A stretch of 64,000 bases of DNA from Halopseudomonas aestusnigri (GTDB lineage: Bacteria > Pseudomonadota > Gammaproteobacteria > Pseudomonadales > Pseudomonadaceae). The notes beneath the pieces were generated by a model. The model saw only the letters and a list, made by a program, of their open reading frames with translations, was not told where the DNA came from and ran no database searches. The stretch spans positions 1 through 64,000 of the forward strand of contig NZ_NBYK01000010.1 of assembly GCF_002197985.1 (NCBI RefSeq). Reading direction: 5' to 3'. Positions within the stretch are counted from its first letter, which is position 1. Each line of letters starts with the position of its first letter. The translations under genes and the position numbers were made by a program. Shown in pieces: positions 54,123-61,862 of the stretch.

Positions 54123-55109
54123 TCAACCCAGATTAACGACTACCCGACCGATCATCTTGCCGGCCAGAATGCGCTCGATCTCGGCGGGCAACTGCTCCAG
54201 CGTCACCTCGCGCTCAAGATTGTGCAAATCGGTCTTCCATTGCAGTGACAGCCGATCCCACATCGACGCCTTGACCACCAGCGGCAGCTCTACCGAGTCG
54301 ACGCCCAGCAGGTTCACATTGCGCAAAATGAACGGGAACACACTGGCTGCAAATCCGCCGCCAGCAGTCATTCCGCAGGTCGCAACACTGGCACCATAGC
54401 GCAGCGACTTGACCACATTGAACAGAATGTCGCCACCGACGGTATCCACCGCGCCAGCCCACTGTTCCTTGAGCAACATTTTCTCGACACCCGCCGCCAG
54501 CGCAGCGCGATCAACGATCTGGCTGGCACCCAGGCCCTTGAGCATATCCACCTGATCGGCCTTGCCGGTCGAGGCTGCCACCTCGTAACCCAGAGATGCC
54601 AGCATGGCCACCGCAATACTGCCTACACCACCGGTGGCGCCGGTTACCAGCACCGGGCCCTGCCCCGGCGTAAGGCCCGCCTGCTCCAGCTTGTCGATAC
54701 ACAGCGCCGCCGTCAGGCCGGCAGTACCCAGCACCATGCTGTCACGCAGCGACAGCCCTTCCGGACGCTTGATCACCCAGCCGGCCGGCACGCGGATGTA
54801 TTGACCAAAGCCGCCAGAGGTATTCATGCCGAGGTCGTAGCCGGTGACGATCACCTCATCACCGACTGCCAATTCAGGCACCGAGCTGGCCTCCACCACA
54901 CCGGCCGCATCAATACCCGGGGTATGGGGGAAGTTCCGCGTCACACCCTTGTTACCGGTGGCCGAGAGTGCGTCCTTGTAGTTCAGGGAGGAGTAGCGCA
55001 CACGAATGAGCACATCCCCTGCAGGCAGCTCATCCACATGCTGTTGCTTGATCTCGGTGACATACCGGCCGTCCTGCTCCGACACCACCAGCGCCTTGAA
55101 TTCAGACAT
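54123..55109 (-). CDS. acuI: acrylyl-CoA reductase / YhdH-type quinone oxidoreductase
   Basis: This is a 328-residue zinc-free medium-chain dehydrogenase of the YhdH/AcuI family. It starts MSEFKALVVSEQDGRYVTEI and has SSLNYKDALSATGNKGVTRNFPHTPGIDAAGVV, with the NADPH fold at VLVTGATGGVGSIAVAMLASLGYEV. AcuI members reduce acryloyl-CoA to propionyl-CoA; in marine bacteria this detoxifies DMSP breakdown products, but no DMSP genes are nearby. AGGAG sits 5 nt before the ATG at 55109. It follows sohB by 8 bp. Confidence 0.9.
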   Translation of the reverse strand: MSEFKALVVSEQDGRYVTEIKQQHVDELPAGDVLIRVRYSSLNYKDALSATGNKGVTRNFPHTPGIDAAGVVEASSVPELAVGDEVIVTGYDLGMNTSGGFGQYIRVPAGWVIKRPEGLSLRDSMVLGTAGLTAALCIDKLEQAGLTPGQGPVLVTGATGGVGSIAVAMLASLGYEVAASTGKADQVDMLKGLGASQIVDRAALAAGVEKMLLKEQWAGAVDTVGGDILFNVVKSLRYGASVATCGMTAGGGFAASVFPFILRNVNLLGVDSVELPLVVKASMWDRLSLQWKTDLHNLEREVTLEQLPAEIERILAGKMIGRVVVNLG

Positions 55110-55117
55110 ATCCACTC

Positions 55118-56143
55118 CTACCAGAAACGTTGATTGTTGAAGCGCGACACCCAGGTCAGCAACAGTCGGTCCGCCGCCTGGGCCAGCCCGCCGGACAACC
55201 GGTCCTGCAGGCGCTTGCGCTGCTCAAACTGCACCTCAAATACATCAGCCTGCCTGACCCGCTCACACAGGTACTGGTCACTGGTCTTGATCTCGTCGGC
55301 CAGCCCGCGCAGCAAGGCCTCGCTGCCGAACCAGACCTCACCTGTGGCGACCGTCTCAATGTCCAGGCTTGGGCGATAGCGCGCAACAAACTGCTTGAAC
55401 AGGCGGTGAATGTTTTCCAGGTCATCCTGAAACTTTTCCCGCGCCTTGTCACTGTTCTCGCCAAATACCGTCAGTGTGCGCTTGTACTCCCCCGCAGTCA
55501 GCATTTCAAAATCAATATCGTGCTTTTTCAGCAATCGATTGAAGTTGGGCAACTGCGCGACAACGCCGATCGAGCCCAGCATGGCGAAGGGTGCCGCCAG
55601 AATCCGATCAGCGATACAGGCCATCATATAGCCGCCACTGGCTGCCACCTTGTCGACGGAGATGGTCAGCGGGATACCCGCCTCGCGCACACGCACCAGC
55701 TGCGATGACGCAAGCCCGTACGCATGCACCATGCCGCCACCACTTTCCAGGCGAACAACGACCTCATCCTGCGGACGCGCCAGCTCCAGCACCGCCGTCA
55801 CTTCATGGCGCAGATTTTCCAGCGCACTGGCCTTGATGTCGCCATGAAAGTTGAGCACATAAACGCGCCCGCGCTCATCCTGGGCTGCATCCTTGTCGCG
55901 GGCCTTCGCCTCCTGCTTAAGCTGCTTCTGCCGGGCCTTGCGAGCGCCCTTGCTGAGCACCATCAGCCCAAGCTGCTCGTGCATGCGCTGCAGACGGTCG
56001 TTCAGGCGAGTCACACTCAGTGTGCCCTCGACGCGCTTGCTGCGCGCCTTGCCGGCAGCAATCATCGCCAGAATCAGCGCCACCACCACCAGCACCGTCA
56101 GGGCCTTGGCAAGAAAATAGACATATTGATCAAACCATTCCAC
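55118..56143 (-). CDS. sohB: inner-membrane serine protease SohB
   Basis: SohB is a peptidase S49 (SppA-like) protein of about 341 residues. An N-terminal helix (FLAKALTVLVVVALILAMIAAG) anchors it. A charged linker follows, then the protease core with catalytic Ser in DKVAASGGYMMACIADRI and Lys in LTAGEYKRTLTVFG. I prefer the GTG at 56143 (product VEWFDQYVYFLAK) because GGGAG precedes it by 6 nt and it matches the usual short N terminus; another GTG lies seven codons upstream. It should be co-transcribed with acuI. Confidence 0.92.
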   Translation of the reverse strand: MEWFDQYVYFLAKALTVLVVVALILAMIAAGKARSKRVEGTLSVTRLNDRLQRMHEQLGLMVLSKGARKARQKQLKQEAKARDKDAAQDERGRVYVLNFHGDIKASALENLRHEVTAVLELARPQDEVVVRLESGGGMVHAYGLASSQLVRVREAGIPLTISVDKVAASGGYMMACIADRILAAPFAMLGSIGVVAQLPNFNRLLKKHDIDFEMLTAGEYKRTLTVFGENSDKAREKFQDDLENIHRLFKQFVARYRPSLDIETVATGEVWFGSEALLRGLADEIKTSDQYLCERVRQADVFEVQFEQRKRLQDRLSGGLAQAADRLLLTWVSRFNNQRFW

Positions 56144-56230
56144 AGTGTTCTCCCGTCTCTGCACAACCCGCTAAGCACAGCAAGCATACAGGATCATCAG
56201 GGCATGGGCGCAGGCCGTCCGGGGAAAATT

Positions 56231-56282
56231 CAAACGCCCGTATGATTTTTGGTTGACAGCTTCGCGAGCTTGCCCCTAACCT
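56231..56282 (+). promoter_or_regulatory. PsrA-type box and promoter of the phosphatase-SCP2 pair
   Basis: CAAAC-GCCC-GTATG at 56231-56244 is nearly identical to the box upstream of fadB (CAAAC-GGTC-GTATG), and both are followed by a T-rich run. A TTGACA -35 lies at 56253-56258 with a plausible -10 TAACCT at 56277-56282 (18-bp spacer). The box would lie just upstream of the -35. Confidence 0.65.
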
Positions 56283-56313
56283 CCGTCTACATAACATTAC
56301 AAGGCGGCAGATT

Positions 56314-57018
56314 GTGGGCAGTATCTATCTGATCAGGCACGGACAGGCATCACTTGGCGCAGCCAACTACGACGTCCTGTCCCCCCTCGGCATCCGCCAG
56401 GCACAGCTGTGCGGCGAACATTTCGGCGCGCTTGGCCTGCAGTTCGATGCCTGCTACGCCGGCACCCTGCAACGCCAGATCGATACCGCCCGCCACGCGC
56501 TCGACGCGATGAATCAGTCCTCCCTCGCGGTCCAGAGCGACGCCAGCTTTAACGAATACCACTCTGACCAGGTGCTTGAAAGCTACCTGCCGCAGGTGCT
56601 TGAAGCCATCCCCGACGCCGAGCATTACCTGAAGAACGCAGGACAGTTCCGCAAGGAATTTCAGCGCGTTTTCAGTCACGCCGTGACACTCTGGATAACC
56701 GACACCTGCGAGCGCCCCGGCTGTCCGTCCTGGCAGAGCTATGTCGACCAGGTTGCCAGCGGCCTGCGCCGGGTTATCGATGACAACCGCGGCAGCGGCC
56801 AGAACATTGCCGTATTCGCATCGGGCGGCACCATTACCGCCGCCCTGCAACTGATCACGCAAATGCCGGCCACCAGCGCCTTTGAGCTGAACTGGCAAAT
56901 CGTGAATACCTCTGTAAGCCGCCTGCAGTACCGTGCAGACAAGCTGAGTCTGGCCTACTTCAATAGCCAGGCACATCTTGAGATTCACCGCCAACCCGAG
57001 TGGATCAGCTTCAGATGA
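56314..57018 (+). CDS. histidine phosphatase family protein
   Basis: This is a 234-residue phosphoglycerate-mutase-like protein with the RHG signature at the very start (IYLIRHGQASLGAANYDVLSPLGIRQAQ). The second catalytic Arg lies in YAGTLQRQIDTA and the second His region is less clear (VFASGGTITAAL, where GG replaces the common GHGG), so catalytic competence needs care. It starts at a GTG with AAGGCGG upstream. With the SCP2 gene 49 bp downstream and a PsrA-type box ahead, a role in lipid or acyl-CoA metabolism is inferred. Substrate unknown. Confidence 0.85.
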   Translation: MGSIYLIRHGQASLGAANYDVLSPLGIRQAQLCGEHFGALGLQFDACYAGTLQRQIDTARHALDAMNQSSLAVQSDASFNEYHSDQVLESYLPQVLEAIPDAEHYLKNAGQFRKEFQRVFSHAVTLWITDTCERPGCPSWQSYVDQVASGLRRVIDDNRGSGQNIAVFASGGTITAALQLITQMPATSAFELNWQIVNTSVSRLQYRADKLSLAYFNSQAHLEIHRQPEWISFR

Positions 57019-57067
57019 GTCGCAGTGCGCATCCCGCGCCCTGCATTACCTAGCAAAGGAACCACCA

Positions 57068-57382
57068 ATGACTACCGTTGCAGAAATCACCAGCCAAATG
57101 GAATCCAAGTTCAACTCAGCCGCTGCAGCCGGTCTGGATCTGGTATTCCAGTTCAACATCACCGACGACGAGAACTTCAACGTGACCGTCAAGGACGGCA
57201 GCTGCGCTGTAGCTCAGGGCGAAGCCGCCGATCCGAACGTGACCCTGATCATGGACAAGGAAACCCTGGTCGGCGTGATGACCGGTGAAACCGACGGCAT
57301 GCAGGCCTTCATGGGCGGCAAACTGCGCGCCGAAGGCGACATGATGCTGGCACTCAAGCTGGGCGAACTGTTCCCGGCCTGA
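57068..57382 (+). CDS. SCP2 sterol-transfer domain protein
   Basis: This is a 104-residue single-domain SCP-2 protein: MTTVAEITSQMESKFNSAAAAGLDLVFQFNIT, then DPNVTLIMDKETLVGVMTGETDGMQAFMGGKLRAEGDMMLALKLGELF. The last stretch is the typical lipid-cavity helix region. SCP2 domains bind acyl-CoAs and other lipids and are often encoded with fatty-acid enzymes. AAAGGA lies 8 nt before the ATG. Downstream, the SDR gene that would be the expected neighbour is separated from it by the allophanate hydrolase module. Confidence 0.92.
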   Translation: MTTVAEITSQMESKFNSAAAAGLDLVFQFNITDDENFNVTVKDGSCAVAQGEAADPNVTLIMDKETLVGVMTGETDGMQAFMGGKLRAEGDMMLALKLGELFPA

Positions 57383-57574
57383 TCCCAGGCAGACCGGCAG
57401 GCCGCCGCTCATTGGCACCTGCCGGTCCCTGCACCACAATTGCACTTCGTACTGCAGACCTGCACCAGCAATCCCCACTTCCTCGCCTGCCGCCTGACCA
57501 ACAACTCAATAAAACAACATAAGCCTCTGTTTTTATTGATAAATAACAAACAGGCACGACGATTGCTCTGTAAA

Positions 57575-57598
57575 TACCAACTTGTATCCAAGATGGTA
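57575..57598. promoter_or_regulatory. 24-nt near-palindromic operator before allophanate hydrolase
   Basis: TACCAACTTG (57575-57584) is mirrored by CAAGATGGTA (57589-57598) with a 4-nt centre; 20 of 24 positions are symmetric. It ends 7 nt before the start codon. A repressor bound here would block transcription or initiation. The GntR/FCD protein encoded downstream is the natural candidate. Confidence 0.7.
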
Positions 57599-57605
57599 TT
57601 CAGAC

Positions 57606-59408
57606 ATGACACAACAGACCCTCGGCTTTACCCTCTCCGACTGGCAACAGGCATATCAACAGGAAGGTCGCTCGCCTGCAGCAGTGCTCGGCGCCCTGCG
57701 CAACGAGCTGAACACTGACGATAACGCCTGGATCAGCCTTGCCAGCGAGGCCCAGCTCAACGAGCAGTTAGCCGCTCTGGATGAACGCCTGCAACAGGCA
57801 GACGGCAAGGTCGCATCGCTGCCACTGTACGGCGTCCCCTTCGCGGTAAAGGACAACATCGACGCAGCTGGCTGGGACACCACTGCCGCCTGCCCGGCCT
57901 TCGCTCATCAGGCTAGTGCCGATGCCACCGTCGTTGCCCGCCTGCGCGCGGCAGGTGCCATTCTGATTGGCAAGACCAATCTGGACCAATTCGCCACCGG
58001 TCTGGTCGGCACCCGTTCGCCATATGGCGCCGTCAGCAACAGTTTCAACGCCGATTACGTCAGCGGCGGCTCCAGCTCCGGCTCCGCCAGTGTGGTCGCC
58101 CGTGGCCTGGTACCCTTTGCGCTCGGCACCGACACCGCCGGGTCCGGCCGCGTGCCGGCCGGCTTCAACAATATTGTCGGCCTCAAACCGACCCGCGGCT
58201 GGCTCTCCAATACCGGACTGGTACCGGCCTGCCGAACCCTCGATTGCATCTCGGTATTCGCCCTGACTGTTGCCGACGCCCAGGCAGTCGCCACCATCGC
58301 CGGCGGCTTCGATCCCAACGACGCTTACAGCCGCGCCAACCCCTGTAGCGCGCCGGTCGGCTTGCCGGTCAGGCCGAAACTGGCCATACCGGCCAATCCC
58401 GAGTTCTTCGACGACACGCAAATGCAGGCAGCCTATGAGACAGCGCTCGAGAAGTGGCGCGCGTTCGGCGCAGAGCTGGTCGAGATTGACTTCAGCCCCT
58501 TTGCAGACCTGGCGGCTCAGCTGTATCAGGGCTCGTGGGTGGCTGAACGCACCGTCGCCGTTGGCGGCATGGAACCGGACAAAATGGATCCGGTCGTGCG
58601 CAGCATCGTCGAAGGCGGCCACAAATACAGCGCCTGCGAGGCCTATCAGGCCGAGTACATCCGTGCCGAGTTGTCACGCCAGATCAGCCTGATCCTGGCC
58701 GACTTTGATGCCCTGCTGGTGCCAACCTCGCCGACCATTCGCCGTATCAGCGAGATGGCGGAGGAACCGGTGCTCTACAATAGCCAATTCGGCACCTATA
58801 CCAACTTCACCAACCTGGCCGACTTGTGCGCACTGGCCTTGCCCGCAGGCATGCGCGAAGACGGCCTGCCCGCCGGCGTCACCCTGATTGCACCGGCCTG
58901 GCACGATCACGCCCTGGCCGAGCTGGGCAAACGCTGGCAGCAAGCCCAGGCACTGCCACTGGGCGCAACCGGCAAGCCCTGTCCGGGTGCGCAACAGACT
59001 ATTCAAGTGCCGGGTAGCGTGCGCGTAGCGGTGGTCGGCGCGCACCTGACCGGCATGCCGCTGAACTTCCAGCTGACCAGTCGCGACGCCGTGCTGGTCG
59101 AACAAACCCTGACCTGTCCGGATTACCGGCTGTATGCCCTGCCCGGCACCGTTCCGCCCAAGCCTGGTCTGGCGCGGGTTGCGCAGGATGGCGCACAGAT
59201 TATTGTCGAGCTGTGGGATATCCCGCTGGCCCGCTTCGGGGAATTCGTCGCCGAGATTCCGCCGCCGCTGGGCATTGGCAACCTGCAGCTGGCAGATGGT
59301 CGCTGGGTGAAGGGCTTTATTTGTGAACCGGCCGCACTCGCCGACGCCCGCGACATTACCGCCTTCGGCGGCTGGCGTGCATTCATTGCCAGCCTCAGTG
59401 CAGCCTGA
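57606..59408 (+). CDS. atzF: allophanate hydrolase
   Basis: This is a 600-residue amidase-signature enzyme that splits allophanate to ammonia and CO2. The Ser-cisSer-Lys triad is visible: Lys82 in PFAVKDNID, the GGSSSGSAS cluster at about 154-162, and Ser180 in LGTDTAGSGRVPAGFNN. The additional C-terminal domain (from about 460, VRVAVVGAHLTGMPLNFQL to FGGWRAFIASL) is the allophanate hydrolase hallmark and separates it from plain amidases. No urea carboxylase or cyanurate gene lies nearby, so the source of allophanate is not evident. Its Shine-Dalgarno is weak, under the palindrome. Confidence 0.93.
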   Translation: MTQQTLGFTLSDWQQAYQQEGRSPAAVLGALRNELNTDDNAWISLASEAQLNEQLAALDERLQQADGKVASLPLYGVPFAVKDNIDAAGWDTTAACPAFAHQASADATVVARLRAAGAILIGKTNLDQFATGLVGTRSPYGAVSNSFNADYVSGGSSSGSASVVARGLVPFALGTDTAGSGRVPAGFNNIVGLKPTRGWLSNTGLVPACRTLDCISVFALTVADAQAVATIAGGFDPNDAYSRANPCSAPVGLPVRPKLAIPANPEFFDDTQMQAAYETALEKWRAFGAELVEIDFSPFADLAAQLYQGSWVAERTVAVGGMEPDKMDPVVRSIVEGGHKYSACEAYQAEYIRAELSRQISLILADFDALLVPTSPTIRRISEMAEEPVLYNSQFGTYTNFTNLADLCALALPAGMREDGLPAGVTLIAPAWHDHALAELGKRWQQAQALPLGATGKPCPGAQQTIQVPGSVRVAVVGAHLTGMPLNFQLTSRDAVLVEQTLTCPDYRLYALPGTVPPKPGLARVAQDGAQIIVELWDIPLARFGEFVAEIPPPLGIGNLQLADGRWVKGFICEPAALADARDITAFGGWRAFIASLSAA

Positions 59409-59420
59409 GCAGGTCACACC

Positions 59421-60188
59421 GTGCAACTGAGCCAGCCATCCAACACAGCAGCTCGGCGGGAGAACCTCGCCGAGCGCATCCACGCGCGGCTCAAGGAGGA
59501 CATCCTGTCCTTCCGGCTGCTGCCCGGTGACCGCTTTTCCGAGGGTGAAATCGCCGCACGCATGAACGCCAGCCGCACACCGGTGCGCCAGGCACTCTAC
59601 CAGCTTGAGCGCGAAGGCTATCTGGAGGTGCGTTTTCGCAGTGGCTGGCAGGTCAGAAGCTTCGACTTTACCCGCTTCGAGGAGCTCTATGACCTGCGCA
59701 TCGTGCTGGAGATGGAAGCGCTCAGGCGTCTTTGCACCGGCCAGCCCGGCACCGCAGCAGAGCACATACTGAAAACCCTGCATGACACCTGGTGCGTAGC
59801 GCCCGCGCTGCGCACTGGTGACGGCCAGCAGGTGTTCGTCATGGATGAGCACTTTCACTGCCAACTGGTGGAAGCCGCCGGCAACGGCGAGATGACGCGT
59901 CTGCACGCCGAGATCTGCGAGCGCATACGCGTTGTCCGAAAACTGGATTTCGAGCGTGCCGAACGGCTCGACAAGACCTGGGAAGAACATGGGCAAATCC
60001 TGCGGCACATTCGCGCCGGCGAACTGCAACAGGCCCAGCACCTGCTGACCGCGCACATAGAGGCAAGCAAGGCAGAGGTACGCAAAGTCACCCTGCACAA
60101 GCTGCAACAGGCTCGCCAGCGCGCCCTGCAGGCAGCAGACAGCGTGCCTTCTACGCCGAATGCTGTCTGCCCTTCAGACACTCATTGA
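59421..60188 (+). CDS. GntR-family regulator with FCD domain
   Basis: This is a 255-residue regulator. The winged HTH lies at residues about 15-80 (LAERIHARLKEDILSFRLLPGDRFSEGEIAARMNASRTPVRQALYQLEREGYLEV). It is followed by an FCD helical domain with metal/ligand residues in DLRIVLEMEALRRL, MDEHFHCQLVEAAGN and WEEHGQILRHIRAGE. It starts at a GTG 12 bp after the allophanate hydrolase stop, so the two are co-transcribed and the regulator probably controls the pair through the palindrome at 57575-57598. Effector unknown. Confidence 0.92.
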   Translation: MQLSQPSNTAARRENLAERIHARLKEDILSFRLLPGDRFSEGEIAARMNASRTPVRQALYQLEREGYLEVRFRSGWQVRSFDFTRFEELYDLRIVLEMEALRRLCTGQPGTAAEHILKTLHDTWCVAPALRTGDGQQVFVMDEHFHCQLVEAAGNGEMTRLHAEICERIRVVRKLDFERAERLDKTWEEHGQILRHIRAGELQQAQHLLTAHIEASKAEVRKVTLHKLQQARQRALQAADSVPSTPNAVCPSDTH

Positions 60189-60365
60189 TCAAGACAATGG
60201 CCGGCCAACACCGGACCTGATGCATTCCCGGTTTTCTTGTTCGCACCCTGCCACTGCTTTAAATTAGGCGACCAAGCCGTGTCGCAGACAGCCTTGCTAT
60301 CAGCAACTGCCCGACACCCACTGACAGCCTCGTGAGCCGGGGCAGCACGACAACAAGGATTCATC

Positions 60366-61133
60366 ATGGAAAAGACCCAACTGTTCGACCTCGACGGCAA
60401 AGTTGCCCTGGTAACCGGCGCCAGCCGCGGTATCGGCGAGGCGATTGCCAAGCTACTGGCCCAGCAGGGTGCGCACGTGATCATCTCCAGCCGCAAGATC
60501 GATGACTGCCAGGCCGTTGCTGACGCCATCGTCGCCGCCGGCGGCAAAGCCTCCGCACTCGCCTGCCACATCGGCGACATGGATCAGATCGTTGCCACCG
60601 TTGCCGCCATTCGCGAGCAGTTCGGCAAGCTGGATATCCTGGTTAACAACGCCGCCGCCAACCCTTACTTCGGCAACGTACTGGACACCGATCTGGGCGC
60701 CTTCCAGAAGACCGTAGACGTCAACATCCGCGGCTACTTCTTCATGTCGGTTGAAGCGGGCAAACTGATGCGCGAAAACGGCGGCGGCAACATCCTCAAC
60801 GTAGCCTCCGTCAATGGTGTGGTTCCCGGTCAGCTGCAGGGTATCTACTCGATCACCAAGGCAGCAGTCATCAACATGACCAAGGTATTCGCCAAGGAGT
60901 GCGCTCAGTTCGGCATTCGCTGCAACGCCCTGCTGCCGGGCCTGACCGACACCAAGTTCGCCTCCGCCCTGACTACCAACGACGCTATCCTCAAGCCGGC
61001 ACTGCAGCGCATCCCGCTGGCCCGTGCAGCGGATCCGACCGAAATGGCAGGCACCGTCCTGTATCTGGTCAGCGACGCCTCAAGCTACACCACTGGCGCT
61101 GCGATCAACGTCGACGGCGGCATGCTCGCATAA
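60366..61133 (+). CDS. SDR family NAD(P)-dependent oxidoreductase
   Basis: This is a 255-residue classical short-chain dehydrogenase. The cofactor motif is ALVTGASRGIGEAIA (TGxxxGxG), NNAA occurs at about residue 95, catalytic Ser in NVASVNG, and YSITKAA gives the YxxxK pair. The C terminus TTGAAINVDGGMLA is typical. The closest-looking group is FabG-like or glucose/3-ketoacyl reductases; no substrate can be named. It has its own leader of 177 bp and ends at a terminator. In relatives, as I recall, SDR genes stand close to the SCP2/histidine phosphatase pair. Confidence 0.9.
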   Translation: MEKTQLFDLDGKVALVTGASRGIGEAIAKLLAQQGAHVIISSRKIDDCQAVADAIVAAGGKASALACHIGDMDQIVATVAAIREQFGKLDILVNNAAANPYFGNVLDTDLGAFQKTVDVNIRGYFFMSVEAGKLMRENGGGNILNVASVNGVVPGQLQGIYSITKAAVINMTKVFAKECAQFGIRCNALLPGLTDTKFASALTTNDAILKPALQRIPLARAADPTEMAGTVLYLVSDASSYTTGAAINVDGGMLA

Positions 61134-61151
61134 ACCTGCGGCATAAAGCAG

Positions 61152-61178
61152 AAAGGCTGCCCTGGGGCAGCCTTTTTT
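61152..61178 (+). terminator. intrinsic terminator after the SDR gene
   Basis: AAAGGCTGCC pairs with GGCAGCCTTT around CTGG, followed by a run of six T. It also lies at the 3' end of the convergent 216-residue protein gene. Confidence 0.92.
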
Positions 61179-61193
61179 GTTTCCGCAACGGTA

Positions 61194-61844
61194 TTACTGA
61201 AAGCGCTTGAGCGCGGCTTTGGCCTGTGTATTGAGCGGCTCGGGGGTCAAACCGGTCGGCCCGATTTCCAGCGAAAAGCGGGCGCCATCTACCAACGGAA
61301 CAAAACGCACCTCGAAGGCGTCCGCATGCACCAGCGACGCGCCGCCCGCACGGTCCAGCCACAGCCAAAGGTCACGCCAGGCCGGCGTCGAGTTCAGATT
61401 CGCCGCCAGCGCAGAACTGGCCCCGCGCTGCTGCTCAAGGGCAAGATAACGACCCAGCAGGCGGTGCAGTCGATATCCATCTTCCAGACCAATCAGCGAA
61501 GCCAGCCCCTGCCAACGCAAAACCTGAACTTCCAGCTCCCACAGATCACCGGCCAGACGCACGCGCTGCTCGCCCGCCGAGGTCGTAATCACTGCATCGT
61601 ATTGCTGGGGCGCAACCTGGGTAAAACTCAAGGTCCCTGCGGTGCCCTTGCCGTCAATGACACGGAAAGACTGGAGGTCCCAGGCCGCCAGCCCGAGAAC
61701 CGCGGCCAGTGCCAGCGCTGCCAGCAGCAAATTGCCGCGCAGCCAACCCGCCAGCCAGCGCAGGCGCCAACCCTGACTCAACGTCAGCAGCACCAGAACG
61801 GCGGCAATGATTGCCGCAATCAGGGCCAATCCCGGAAATTGCAT
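61194..61844 (-). CDS. membrane-anchored protein of unknown function
   Basis: This is a 216-residue protein with two N-terminal transmembrane helices (LALIAAIIAAVLVLLTL and LLLAALALAAVLGLAAWDL) separated by a basic hinge. A periplasmic-looking domain of about 155 residues follows (FRVIDGKGTAGTLSFTQVAPQQYDAVI to TPEPLNTQAKAALKRFQ). Pseudomonad orthologues have been labelled as efflux-pump-like, but nothing seen here supports transport. It lies 18 bp downstream of nudC on the same strand and may be part of the fimL-nudC transcript. Confidence 0.8.
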   Translation of the reverse strand: MQFPGLALIAAIIAAVLVLLTLSQGWRLRWLAGWLRGNLLLAALALAAVLGLAAWDLQSFRVIDGKGTAGTLSFTQVAPQQYDAVITTSAGEQRVRLAGDLWELEVQVLRWQGLASLIGLEDGYRLHRLLGRYLALEQQRGASSALAANLNSTPAWRDLWLWLDRAGGASLVHADAFEVRFVPLVDGARFSLEIGPTGLTPEPLNTQAKAALKRFQ

Positions 61845-61862
61845 CGTGGCTCCTCGCCCGAA

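Noticed and set aside
60189-60365. PsrA-type box or palindrome before the SDR gene
   Set aside because: I looked for CAAAC or TACCA half-sites and found no convincing pair. The 177-bp gap holds nothing else I can name.
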